A stretch of 64,000 nucleotides of DNA from Cheiracanthium punctorium (taxonomy: Eukaryota; Arthropoda; Arachnida; Araneae; Cheiracanthiidae): the NCBI GenBank assembly GCA_038373885.1, contig JAWZYV010019950.1:1-64000 (forward strand). The letters are read 5' to 3'. The position numbers were made by a program, and so were the translations under genes. The notes under the pieces are model-generated. The model saw only the letters and a program-made list of their open reading frames with translations, searched no databases and was not told the origin of the DNA. Below, piece by piece: positions 44,831 to 55,760 of the stretch (the stretch's first letter is position 1; every line of letters begins with the position of its first letter).

Positions 44831-46527
44831 ATCAACCCAAGAACGACAAACACTGCACACTCATAGATTATGATGCCCCTTCGAAACAGTATTTAAAACA
44901 GTGAAGTACAATAGGAATATGCTTGACAAAGATTGGAAAATAGTTTTAGTAGACGATTTTAAGATAAATTTCGATTCCAAAGATGTGTTTTATGGAACAA
45001 GGGAGAAAAATGCAGCACACTCATGAATAATGATACACTTTCCATTTTAATGGAATAAGGAAAAAAAAAAAAAAAAAATAGGGAGGATGCATGGATTATG
45101 ATGCACTTTTAATATATTGCACTTTAGTGCATATTTAAAATGTGAAAGTGTTTCAGATTTTCTAACTTTTTTTTTGATAAGACAATTTTTGAAGCTCTGT
45201 TATGGAACTGTAAATCAATTGTAGATAACTCATTGAAAGAATATACATGAACTTAATGTAGCTGTTGCATGCCTGCTTTATTTATTCAACTGATTACCTA
45301 GGTGAAACTGAATGAGTATTCTAAAGACAGCAATAAGAGACATATACAAGAGTATATTTAACAGACTCTGGAACAAAAAATGCGGTACCCAGAAAAAAAT
45401 TTCAGAGAGGGTTCAAACGGGAAAAGGCAGAATTTTTCAAAAAAACAAAAACGCATTCATCATTCTCTTTTTGTTCACAAAAATCGCAGCTCCGGGGAGG
45501 GGGTTATTGTTTCAAACAATAATAATATATAGAATGTAAGTCATTTATTATATTTTGAGAACTCACAATTCTGATAAATTATCATATTAATCACAGAAAT
45601 TAACTGCATTAAATATAAAGGAATTACTTTTAGTCAGTCAAAATCGCAGGTCAAGGTGACGAATTTCAGTAAGTTTGTTCAGATAAAATAATTAGAAACG
45701 GGGAGGATCTTTGCACAAAGACAGTTGGGGTATCCGAAAGCCATAACCCTAGCCAAACTGAAAACAAAGAGGGTTTCCTGATACTCTTGCTCCAAAAAGA
45801 AACTCATAAAATACTTGATCACATTTACGATTATCATATCCTGCAAAAACATATACGATAATGAATGTTTCATCTGAATTTTTAATTATTTATTATATCG
45901 ATTATTCTATTAAGAAAATATATAATCCTCTTATTGACATTTTTTTAAAACACAATATTTTAGATCATTTTTACGAGGATAGATTGAAAATTAATGCACA
46001 CATGCTTATACAACATGAACAAAATGGTGTTTAAAAGTGCTCTAAGCATTGGTGGAAGTAACAGTTCCCGTCTATACGCACGTTCAGTTTGAATGCCTTC
46101 CGCCCATGCAGTGTATTTTAAATAGCAGAAGTATCAGTGTGCTAAATCTACCTGTCCTCAGTTTGGTTTCTTATGAATTAACCCATTAAGATGGTCCGTC
46201 AGCTTGAAGCTAGGGAAACAGTTATCCAACAGATGGCGCTGAATATCACATGTGTGATAAATGTACTTTTATGGCAAACTGGTTTCCGGCTATGTAATTT
46301 CCGCTGCTACTGCTAGTATCTTGTTTCGTTTTTGGATTTCGTCTGTTGAAATATGCGCGCGCATCCGCTAAGACCTTGAAAAACTAGTTTTGTTTCAGCA
46401 TGAACAGTGCAGAAACTGATCTTCTCGTTTTGATCTCGAGGGCGAAATCTACGCAGGGGGAGTTTTGAAGCATTATGGATCTAGAGAAAGAAGCGGAGCA
46501 AACAGCTGATACGAAAAGGCCGGGCCT
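44831..46527. other. No gene recognised
   Basis: AT-rich sequence with an A run at 45061-45079 and short frames without domains (45312-45539, 45679-45873). From about 46180 to 46527 it is richer in CpG (GCGCGCGCATCCGC near 46357), possibly part of a promoter or an old element. No splice-supported exon was seen. Confidence 0.35.
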
Positions 46528-46593
46528 CAAGGCCGTACCCAGGGGTCCGGCCCCCCCCCCCCCCCCCCGAAATTTTTTCTGGGTACGGTCCTG
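46528..46593. mobile_element. 66-bp minimal hAT-type MITE
   Basis: CAAGGCCGTACCCAG at the left faces CTGGGTACGGTCCTG at the right, with a C run between. Flanks CCGGGCCT and CCGTGCCG agree at 6 of 8 bases, as expected of an old 8-bp duplication. It interrupts the frame that starts MDLEKEAEQTADTKR at 46475. Confidence 0.6.
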
Positions 46594-47070
46594 CCGTGCC
46601 GGATTACTGAAAAGGCACGGAAAGGTTGAGCTTCCCTTCAAATTTCTAAGAACAATTAAATGGGCTCAAAAATGACTGAAAAACTTCATTTAAAATTCCA
46701 GATTTATTTTTAAATGCAAGCTTTTTTTTTTGTTTTTTATTTTGAGTGAATAAAATTTGTCAGAGCAAGAGAAAATATATCATACTTCAAGCCTTTCAGA
46801 CCTGATAGAATAATTTCTCTCAAATAAAGAATTTAATGAAATTTTCAAGAAAAATTGTTTTTGTGCAAAAATTATTAAATCCATTCTGTAAGACGCTATA
46901 AATAAATGTTTCGTTCAATTTTGAAAAAGGGGACCCAAAGAGACACTAGCGTAGTCAGGATTTTTTTTCGGGGGGGGGGGTGGGGGGTGGGGGTGGCCGA
47001 GAACTAAAAAACTACGAATAACACTTATAAATAACTGCATTATAACTTATAAAAATCGATATAATATATA
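46594..47070. other. Spacer with G-rich MITE fragment
   Basis: CACTAGCGTAGTCAGGA followed by a G run (46970-46990) is the left end of another G-tract MITE. Its partner was not found. Confidence 0.35.
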
Positions 47071-48310
47071 CCGGGTGATTCAATATAATTGTTAAGGCGA
47101 TTATTTTTTAAACCGTAAGTGATCGAAAATACGAAATTTAATTTTTATACGGTCCCTCCTTTCCTATCCTTTATATTTAGAAGACTGTTGCTCTTTGCCC
47201 AAGAAAATTAATAAAACAAATCCCGTGTCTGTAAGTGAAAAAGTTTTCGCGATATATCAATTTGAAAATTTTGGCATTCATCGCCAAGTAATAAGGAGAT
47301 GTCTCAAAAGTGTGAAAAATGTAATTAATTTTCCGATGAAGTTAATTGTCTCTCGTTATACACCGTTGACTCCTCAAATCCTAATTTAGCTAGAATTTTC
47401 CTGTTATGCATATTTGGAAGTTTCTAGTAAAATTTACCACATCATCGTAACCTACACCATTATTTTGTCATTCTCTTTTACACTTTAAAATTCTTTCTCT
47501 AGAAATTTGATGAAATTAGTGAATGACCCCCCTAAAAGACTAAATTATCGCTAATATCATAAAGCAGTAACGATAATTTTAGGTAAAACCATGGACGCCG
47601 GCAGCATAGGGCAAGGGGGGGGGGCAATGCCCCCCCCCCTGGATTTTTGTATGCAGTGTTTCCCTTGCTTTTTTGCTCTTTCCAACATGGTAACCATACG
47701 TTGAAGTAGTCTTTGCCCCTCCCCCCAAAATATTCTGCCGGCGTCCATAAGTAAAATGTACCTGATAACACATCTGAACCCGTTTGTTTGCTCAATGGGA
47801 TCTTAATTTAACTTTATCAACTGATAGTTGATCCCCTAAAGTAAAGATTTTTTCCCCTGAGTGTTGTGTGTGATTATGGCAACGCTACAATAGGGCGATC
47901 TGCCAAGGGGGGGTGCCTTGGTAGGATGACTTTCTAAGGGGTTCTAACACGTATTCACGTTACAATATGAGAAAACCCCCCTGAAAACGGACGCCAACAC
48001 AGTCGGTAAAGTGGTGTAAGTCATCATTTTCAAAATTAATTTTCTCCCTAACTATTTCACTTAGAGATACGGGATTTGTTTTATTAACTTTCTTAGGCAA
48101 AGAGCAACATTCTTCTAAATGTAAAAGGTAGAAAAAGGAGGGACCGTATAAAAATTAAATTTCGTATTTTAATAGTTATACAACCCCCAGTAAAAAAAAT
48201 GCCATATCTGAAAGCTACTCTTAATTTGACGGACTTTTCTAATTGAAGTATGTTTCGATCCCGTACGGTTTAAAAAATAATCGCCTTAACATCTATTTTG
48301 AATCACCCAG
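47071..48310. mobile_element. Long-inverted-repeat element at TA target (mariner/Tc-like ends)
   Basis: Starts CCGGGTGATTCAATATAATT and ends with the inverse of CTGGGTGATTCAAAATAGAT, with TA on both sides. Homology between arms extends ~240-340 bp (AAATTTAATTTTTATACGG, TTGCTCTTTGCC, AAAACAAATCCCGT). The left arm lacks ~100 bases present in the right arm. No coding. It contains the MITE at 47590-47749. Confidence 0.8.
47590..47749. mobile_element. CATGGRCGCCGGCAG MITE, copy 2
   Basis: Starts CATGGACGCCGGCAGCATAG, ends ATATTCTGCCGGCGTCCATA. Flanks GGTAAAAC (47582-47589) and AGTAAAAT (47750-47757) agree at 6 of 8, both differences transitions. Inverse orientation to copy 1. Confidence 0.75.
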
Positions 48311-48944
48311 TATTATATATACATAATATAAAATAGCTAATCTTGCGTAATATTGAATCCCAAGTAAAACATTAAGTAATAGCACATATATATGTTTTTT
48401 TGGGGGGTGGGGAGGGGATGTTCGTATATAAGAATAAATTTTAAAAAACAAAGATAGAAAATTAAGAAATCAAGTTTAAAGTCTTTGCAGGTGGAAGAAA
48501 ACATGCATTAGATTTTTTATTATTTATTTAATTCTTTTATTTTGGATTCAGTCAGTAGCTGAACTACAAATTTCTCAAAGAAAACTTTCAAATACAGGGT
48601 AATTCAAAATTAGTTTTACAGACTTTTCGGAAGGATAGGATCAAGCAAGACAGTTCAGAATCACATATCAATGCGGGGTCAGAAACGTCGTCTTCATGTA
48701 CCTGTAAATAATTATTTTAGAAGTAGTGTTCATGTAATAGTAAACTTGCCGATTATGCTATTCTGAACCGTCTTGGTGATCGTACCATGGCAGTGGGACA
48801 AGGAAGGTCTTCCTGAGTTGTTTAGTTATATAACAAGTACCACTGGATTATGATGACACTAACAAAATTGCTATTCTTCCACACTAGTGCTTAAAATATA
48901 ACAAAAGACAAACAAATACCAATACTGCCCTTTTTTGTGTCGTG
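48311..48944. other. Spacer with one mariner-like end
   Basis: CAGGGTAATTCAAAATTAGT at 48596 resembles a mariner/Tc terminus, with no partner recognised. The rest is AT-rich. Confidence 0.35.
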
Positions 48945-49155
48945 GGATAAGTCCAATTATCTACAGTCCAGATCTAGGCCTATGGGTGGGGTGCCCTCCG
49001 TGACGGTCTTTCTTAGGGATCGTAATCCGTATCCACGCTAAGTTTTGGAAAAAACTACGGAAAACTCTGAACGGTTATGTCGATGGATGCGACCTGGTTT
49101 TGAACCAGGCACCTTCAGTCTTCCAGTTCAAAGCGCTAGCACTATGCAACTAGTA
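48945..49155 (-). mobile_element. tRNA-derived SINE, inverted copy
   Basis: On the minus strand: CATAGTGCTAGCGCTTTGAA, B box GGTTCAAAACC, then TTCAGAGTTTTCCGTAGTTT-type body and CACCCCACCCATAGGCC. Same order as 34830-35085. The B box has one change from consensus. Confidence 0.75.
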
Positions 49156-49180
49156 GGGTACCTTTTTTTTATGTTTTAGG

Positions 49181-49589
49181 CAGAGGTACCCAAACTTTTT
49201 TTGCAGTGGCACCCTTGTCAGGCTAAGAACAATTTGCGGCACGCATGAAGGTTAGAAAATGTTTGGATGTATTTTGAACTACTTATTTTATGCTGTTTAT
49301 AGAACTAACTATCAAGAAAGTGCTCTCTTGGAGAAAAGGGATATAGAATTTTGACATCCCCATCCATTTCAGGGAGTTTCTGTAAAAGAGAGGCAACTGG
49401 ACACAGAGCTGTCACGAACTTGACTGAAATATTTTTACTATCGCCCACTTGGTCATCGGCTTGGCTAACTTTTTAGTGGCACACAGGTTCATAGGAAATT
49501 ACTTGATTATACTCCACCAAAACACTTTTCTTGATATTCAACATGGCACCCCTGGTATGGTGCCACGGCACACAGTTTGGGAACCTCTG
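49181..49589. mobile_element. hAT-type MITE, 409 bp
   Basis: Left end CAGAGGTACCCAAACTTTTT, right end the inverse of CAGAGGTTCCCAAACTGTG. Subterminal GTGGCACC and GGCACCCC phrases. The flanks TTTTAGG and TTCTAGG agree at 6 of 7. No coding. Confidence 0.7.
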
Positions 49590-49848
49590 TTCTAGGGTAA
49601 TTCTTGCATAAATAAATAACTTGTTTGTATATGCAGTCACTTTGTTTCCTCATTCTGTCTTCAAGAAAACAACCCCATTTCACTGTCCAAATACATTAAG
49701 TGATAAAGCATTATATAAATCTTTTCATTTGAAATTATTGAATTAAAAATTTCATTTCATTTGAAAAAATTTTGGAAATTTAAATTACTCTAGAAGACAA
49801 ATTCATCAGAGTATTCTGAGATTATATTACGATAATTTACATTATGAT

Positions 49849-49878
49849 AAAATTACTCAGAGTATTCTGAGTAATTTT
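49849..49878. repeat. 13-bp perfect hairpin
   Basis: AAAATTACTCAGA and its exact inverse separated by GTAT. A shortened version (CAGAGTATTCTGAG) lies 45 bases upstream. Confidence 0.75.
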
Positions 49879-50810
49879 CAAATAATACAGACGTTAAATC
49901 TTTTGTATAGATTTGTGATGATCATCCACCCATACAGTGCATAAAATTATGTTATTACTGTAAATAAATTTCAGAAGAATTTGATCAACTGTTTTCCTTA
50001 ATGAGAATATTTTGCAAGATTATTACCGAGAATTGTACATTACATACAAGTGCAATTTACTACAGGCAACTAAAATTTCAATTGCTACTTTCTGTAGAGT
50101 ATTAAATCGATGTCACTAAACTCAGTGTTCATATAGATTTAGAGAGTCAAATAAACACTCTGTTTAGACAAAACATAATTTATTGGGATAAATACTAAAT
50201 ATTATAGCAGACAGGAATTTTACAGAGCTTAAGAAAGTGTAGAAACACATAAATCAGAATTCACAATCAAACAAATAAATGCTAAACAATATCAGGTTAA
50301 TACTTGTAACAGACTACAGAAGTCTGAAAACACAAATCAATCAATATGTAGCTAAATATAAGTAATTCATATTAATACACTAATACACACACATCAATTT
50401 TTTTTAATTAACTGCCACAGGAGAGTGACATTAATTTTAAAAGAAAAATATGTTTTTTGGAATGAAGTTCAACACAAAATTAAAACATTTGGCACGATGC
50501 TAATACAAGGGGTGCATTAGTATACGACAAACTCGTTGTACGAGTTTTCGTAAGAAAACTGGAATGCGTGTGTTTAGTGCTGTCAGTGGTTATCAGTTTC
50601 TTTGGACTTTACAAACAGCTTCAGTTTATTTAGTTTTGTCGCCAAGGAGACGTGTTTGTTTACAATTCGCAAATGCGAAAATTCGTTCCATTTGCATAAC
50701 TGTTGTGCTTCTATCAACAAGTGACAACCACGTGATTTCAGTAACTGTCTTATTTCGTTGCATCTAGACATTTTCTTGCTACCCTCTCGTATTTTATAAA
50801 ATATTGAATA
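49879..50810. other. Spacer; block shared with 52470
   Basis: The segment 50425-50515 (CCACAGGAGAGTGACA ... AAAATTAAAACATTTGGCAC, GATGCTAATACAA) is homologous to 52466-52554. From 50516 the sequence CGACAAACTCGTTGTACGAG may be part of a Ginger-type terminal region. No coding. Confidence 0.4.
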
Positions 50811-51573
50811 ATGTCTGGTATGCTTGAACGTTTTAATTCCAAATTAGTTAATATTATGGAGACTAAGAAGGCAAACAGTGATTTTCTGACGAAAGAAAGA
50901 TATGATAATTTGTTTTAAAAAGTGAATAATAGTAAATTAGTAGTTAAGTTGTATATCACCTAATTGATATTTATACTATATTTGGAGCTCCCAATGAACC
51001 GCGAAGTGACAACGGTCGTGAGTTTAGTAACAAAATCGTAGAAGAAGCTTGAGCAATGTGGCCGTATCAGAAAACTGTGCACAGAAAACTTAGGAACAGC
51101 CAGACTCAAGGTTCGGTTGAACGTGCAAACCAGGATATTGAAAATATGCTAAGTTCTTGGCTGGAAAGCAATCACACCAGTAAATGGTCATAAGGGTTAC
51201 GTTTTGTGCATCAACAAAGAATCCTGGACGTTGGCAGAGCAAGAAGTGATCCCCGAAATTTATTAGAGGTGATATTAGAAGTTTAAAATGAAGAGTGTTA
51301 TCAGTTAGGAACGAAACAAGGAAACTTTCACAGTTGTATACCAGAAATCAATTCACAATTTGTGAAGAAAAAAAAAATATTTTGCTTGACAATGTTCCAG
51401 ATCTAGCAATATCACTTCGAGAATGCGTTAGAAAGACATTTCTTTCTGGAGGTCAGGTATATCAGAGATGTGTTTGTAAGGGACAATGCGAGTCTGATAA
51501 GTGCAAATGTAAAAAATGTGGCAAACCATGTAATTCTAAATGTCTTAACAGTCTAATATGCTTAAATAAGTAA
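50811..51573 (+). pseudogene. Ginger/KRBA2-like integrase gene, internally deleted
   Basis: ATG at 50811 starts SGMLERFNSKLVNIMETKK and NSDFLTKERYDNL, the usual N-terminus of integrase proteins related to KRAB-A domain-containing 2 and Ginger transposons. The middle is deleted. At 50984 the core resumes: GAPNEPRSDNGREF (second catalytic Asp), then SQTQGSVERANQDIENMLSS (catalytic Glu). After a frameshift the C-terminal Cys-rich module CVCKGQCESDKCKCKKCGKP then CNSKC closes at TAA 51573. Three or more in-frame stops make it dead. In such elements the integrase cuts and joins the transposon ends. Confidence 0.85.
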
Positions 51574-51926
51574 ACTTAAAATATTTAGTAATTTGTAGTA
51601 AAAGCATTTAACGTTCTTTAAAAAAAATGTGTGTGAGGTTTTTTTTTTTTTTTTTCCTCTTGAAAATGGGCAGTTTGTTTTTATATGTAACTTCTTCAGT
51701 TTGTTTTTTTATGTGCATCTGTTTTGTACAAGTTCATGTAAATTATATTTTTTTTCATTTCACTACACCTGTCAGTCCCTTATTCAAATTTCGTTCAGAC
51801 TAAATAAATGTATGTAACTTAAAATAACGATTTATTGACTTTTTAATTGTAAAATATAAAATATTGTAATTCGTGGTCTCTTACGCCATAGTGGCCAACG
51901 AAAAAATATATTTCTGAGTAGTAACT

Positions 51927-51935
51927 ACACACACA

Positions 51936-51970
<35 letters not shown>

Positions 51971-51973
51971 AAA
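51927..51973. repeat. (AC)n/(A)n microsatellite
   Basis: About eleven AC units followed directly by ~25 A. The A run may mark the 3' end of a retroposed sequence, but no body was recognised to its left. Confidence 0.9.
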
Positions 51974-52189
51974 CCTGTACTCTATTCTACTGGCCCAATC
52001 AGTCGTATTTATCATATTTACCATTAGGAGTTGGGAATTATGCAAAAAATCCGGTTAATTTGATAAATTTTCAAAAATTTATCATATTTACCGTATTTAG
52101 TGGTGATTATGTATAATTACCGGCTATTATATATAATCACCAGTTTATTACTTTTACCGTAACATATATATAGATAATCATGGAAGGCC

Positions 52190-52346
52190 TGGGAGAAGGG
52201 AAAAAGTGGCCGAAAATTGTGCAAAATATAAAATAACTCAAAAACTATTATCTATCTATCACTCTATTTGATCCAGATCCGTCGAACGGTCTGGGCGCCT
52301 ATAGCGAACAGACAAACAAACTTTCCTCTTTTATATATATATACAG
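52190..52346 (+). mobile_element. 3'-end fragment of the element at 29803
   Basis: AATATAAAATAACTCAAAAA, GATCCAGATCCGTCGAACGG, AACAGACAAACAAACT and CTCTTTTATATATATATACA match the last ~150 bases of 29803-31421. The fragment is 5'-truncated, as expected for a retroelement. Confidence 0.75.
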
Positions 52347-52714
52347 GCATAATATGAAACGAACACAGACATTAGATGAGTAAAATCTTATAAAATGCTG
52401 CTCGTTGGAATAAGGCTGATCGCAAGATTACAATTTTGTAGACATTGTTAACAAAATATTAAAATACCACAGAGGTCACTAGAAGAAAATCTTCCAAAAT
52501 TCTGGGCTGTTGAATCAAGTTGGCCAAAAAATTAAAACTCTGGACACGATGCTAATACAATTAGAAAATAACTAAAAAGTATGATTTAAGGAGACAGAAA
52601 TACAATATATACACATCAAATTACAGAGGGTGTTTACGCATTTTTAGAATGATTTCAATAAAGAATTTTTAAAAAAGTAAATGTTTCAGAATAAAAATTT
52701 TTGGCAACAGCTTA
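52347..52714 (-). other. Downstream sequence of the Mutator/YqaJ relic
   Basis: Follows the coding remains on the minus strand. 52466-52554 is shared with 50425-50515. It may be 3' UTR or subterminal sequence of this element family. No inverted terminal repeat was found. Confidence 0.4.
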
Positions 52715-54449
52715 TTATTTGAAATTAGAAATATCGTCTGCTACTTTGAAGCCAATGCTATGTTTTCCATTCACTACATCTATCAACGATTTTGCATTTA
52801 AAGCTGAAAATGGGCATTTTACTTCCAGCAATCCATCTTCACCTATAAGTCCATCTGGACTTGTACAGAGGAACGGATACTGGGGATCGATCCACAAACA
52901 GACCACAATATTTTACTTTGGTGTCATTTTCTTCTTCATATTTTCTTTTTGCAAGATCTTCGTTTGCCTTTCCATACTCCATAGTCTTTGTAGACACATT
53001 ATCCCTGTAAAGTATCCTTTTAACTAAATTTGCACAAAGTATTGTAGCTTTTCTGGAAACAACATCCTTGAAGAGAGTCGACGGGATCTTTTTTGATCTT
53101 TCATAACGCCACCTTTCACATGCAGCTTGCCCCTGGGTTACACTTTCTAATTCATCTTTAGATGTGACTGCAATCGAAGACATGTGTGCAGAAATTTTTA
53201 AATCAAAGCTCGTTTGATCCAAATCAGGGATATCAGGCAGATCTCCATAATGCTTATCTCCACCTCTGCCAACATGTTCTGCTACTCTTTTCTTAGAAGG
53301 AAACAGTTTTCTTCTATTCAACCTCTGTATATGGCGTCTCACTCGTCTTGCAATAAATTTTTGCTGAGGTGTGCCAGGGCTTCTTCCAGTTAAAGTTTTA
53401 TAGGCATCATGTTGCTATTTCTGTGCAGGATTTTGGTATGCCACAACAGCAATGTTTGCACGTATTGTTAACTTTTATCCCAGTGAATTTAGAAGAATTT
53501 TTTTGAATTCTATCTATGGCTCTAAAATATTGTCTGACAGCATGATTAGCACACTCAACTTTAATGACTCTACCTCCAAATGTAACATTTTCTTGTATTT
53601 TTGCCATTACATTTGTATCACCATCTGCAATCAATCGCATGCTGCGAATGGTGTGAACTTTTTCCAGATACTTTAGACTTTCAACAATTATATCACTTTC
53701 CATCGCTGTTGAAGGACCGTTCCAATTTTTTGAACAAACATGTTCTTTTGGAGGAATTCTCTGGTCGTCTATTGCCTGGCAAACTAAACAAATTTTGTTT
53801 CGGATGCTGACAAACAATATTTTTTGGGTTAAAGCTCCAATGATCACTGCAACCCCACTGGAGGCATTATAACCATGGCCTTATGTGCACTAACACCACC
53901 CTCTATCCACAATAACACATATATTATAGAAGCCATCAGCATCTATATCTCCTCTTTTGCATGCTAAAGCTTTTTCTTCATTTATTGCTGCCTCCATGGT
54001 CTTTTGGGAACATGCTTCAATGATATCCCCTGCAGTTTTCTCTGAAGGCCTGTATGTATTCTGGGACATGTATGACATACCCATCATACTAAACTTCTCT
54101 TCCTCTTGAGAGAATCCACTGCCGGTAGACATAGCTGCTAAAACAGCAAGTTGATTCAAACATCCTCCCTTTTTATCTGTTACTAAGTTCTCAGTATAAC
54201 TGCAAAGGACTTTGTTACAAGAGGAGCGGTTGACAATCCGAGGGCGTATCTGCAGGAGCGCAGAGAGACGGTAAATCTGTTTCTTCTCCACAGGATACAT
54301 TTTCAGTCATTGATATTTTTGAAACTGGAGTAGAGGTTATAACTGCAGCATTAACTGACACATTAGGGCAGTCTTCTATAGGCGTTGACAAAAAGGAAGG
54401 AAGCAAATGTAATTCATCATTTTCCCCTAATTCACTTCCAGTCATAGAC
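52715..54449 (-). pseudogene. Mutator-like transposase with YqaJ nuclease domain, main exon
   Basis: Read right to left. An acceptor TTTCTTTACAG lies before 54449. The acidic N-terminal region (SMTGSELGENDELHLLPSFL) comes next. The transposase part follows: STGSGFSQEEEKFSMMGMSY, FYNICVIVDRGWC, GHGYNASSGVAVIIGALTQK, WNGPSTAMESDIIVESLKYL, RLIADGDTNVMAKIQENVTF and VECANHAVRQYFRAIDRIQK. The C-terminal YqaJ-type exonuclease part has MEYGKANEDLAKRKYEEEN, PQYPFLCTSPDGLIGEDGLL and EVKCPFSAL. Breaks: a frameshift or deletion near 54215, stops at about 53867 and 53876, frameshifts near 53460 and 52890, and loss of the end after 52715. The fusion is known in amphioxus, coral and arthropod repeat proteins. 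Confidence 0.88.
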
Positions 54450-55539
54450 CTGTAAAGAAAGAAAAAAAAAATTAAAAAATGAAGTTGCTGAAACATCGGA
54501 TTTTTTAAAATAAAGTGCATAATCTATAGAATTAAATTAATGATTTATAATAGATGAATTTTTCTAAGGGATTTATTCTAAAAGTGAAATTAGATTTTAT
54601 AGGAAATTATTAACATGCTGTGTATGTTAAATTTCTTATATTCTGTCATGCCCATGTATTTTTCAAGTAAATTATTGAATAAAAGTTTGATTCTCAATCT
54701 CTGTTTCAGTAGTAAAAAGTTGTTATCACCCATAAATGAATACTTTCAAGAAATTATTAAAGGTTCATGATGTCCTACAAGTTCTTTACAGCTATATGAA
54801 TTTTTTGGCAAAAAAAATCTGGAATGGCTCTAGTTGATTGCCCGAACACTTTATATTTTTCAGGATTGATTTTTTTTTCTTTTAATAAATTTCATTCAAC
54901 GCTCTCGGATCTAGTGTTCATGCACTAGTGCACTTAAAATGGTTTGAGTGTATAGGCCAAAATGCATAAGAATGTCGTTTTTTAGACTTGTAAAAAATGT
55001 GGAGATATAATGAATAGTGATTTGGGCAAATAGCCGAATATTATTTTTTTTTAAATTTCATTTTAATTGCAAATAAAATATTGCTTTTCAATTTTGTAAT
55101 TTTACTAAATAAAGACTAATTAAAATTCATTTTACATTATTTGTAGGTACTTAAAAACACACAACACTATGTTATCAATGAAACTAAAAAAATCTTGGTC
55201 ATGAAAAAAATATCTTTTACAGTGTAAACACTATAATAACAGCATAATTATATTTTGAAATATTCATAATTTAATGAATACCAGCTGGAACCCGTCGAAA
55301 TGGATGGTCACTTTATTGACGTTTATTAATGTTTCAGAAATAGATGGGAACGATTAGGAATGTCACAAAGGTCTTGAACAAAACAGATAGGAACAATTGA
55401 AGAGCGAAGCAGATGTGACATGACAGGTGACAAAGTAAAGAAAAAGTTTCGTGCCAGTTCTTACTTTAGCAACTGTACGATGGCGGTGATATGATTCAAA
55501 TGTTGAAAATTTGTTTTACTGCCCAACCATGCTTTGACG

Positions 55540-55760
55540 ACCACAGCGTCTTTGGTGCGGAAGCATATTCCTTGGCCAGGTGGTCAGCCTGACACAAGCT
55601 CCCTGTTTTTTAACTCCAACAAAGCTTGGTACTCATTTTATCGAACCACTCAAGGGATGAAAGGCTGAGCCAAACTCGCCAAACTAGGGAATCGAACCCT
55701 GGACCTATGACACCCCTACTAGCAATTTTGCTCTGTCCCTCCCTGCTGAGCGCGGGCCCC
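55540..55760 (-). mobile_element. SINE-like unit with B box
   Basis: On the minus strand GGGTTCGATTCC (55699-55688) is a perfect B box and GCAAAATTGCTAGTAGGGGT precedes it. AGTGGTTCGATAAAATGAGT follows. Similar GCAAAATTGCGAGTAGGGAT is at 34573. No tail repeat is clear, so this is a fragment or a second SINE family. Confidence 0.5.

Noticed and set aside
46475..46675. Frame starting MDLEKEAEQTADTKR interrupted by a 66-bp MITE
   Set aside because: Removing the MITE does not give a longer clear frame, and no domain is recognised.
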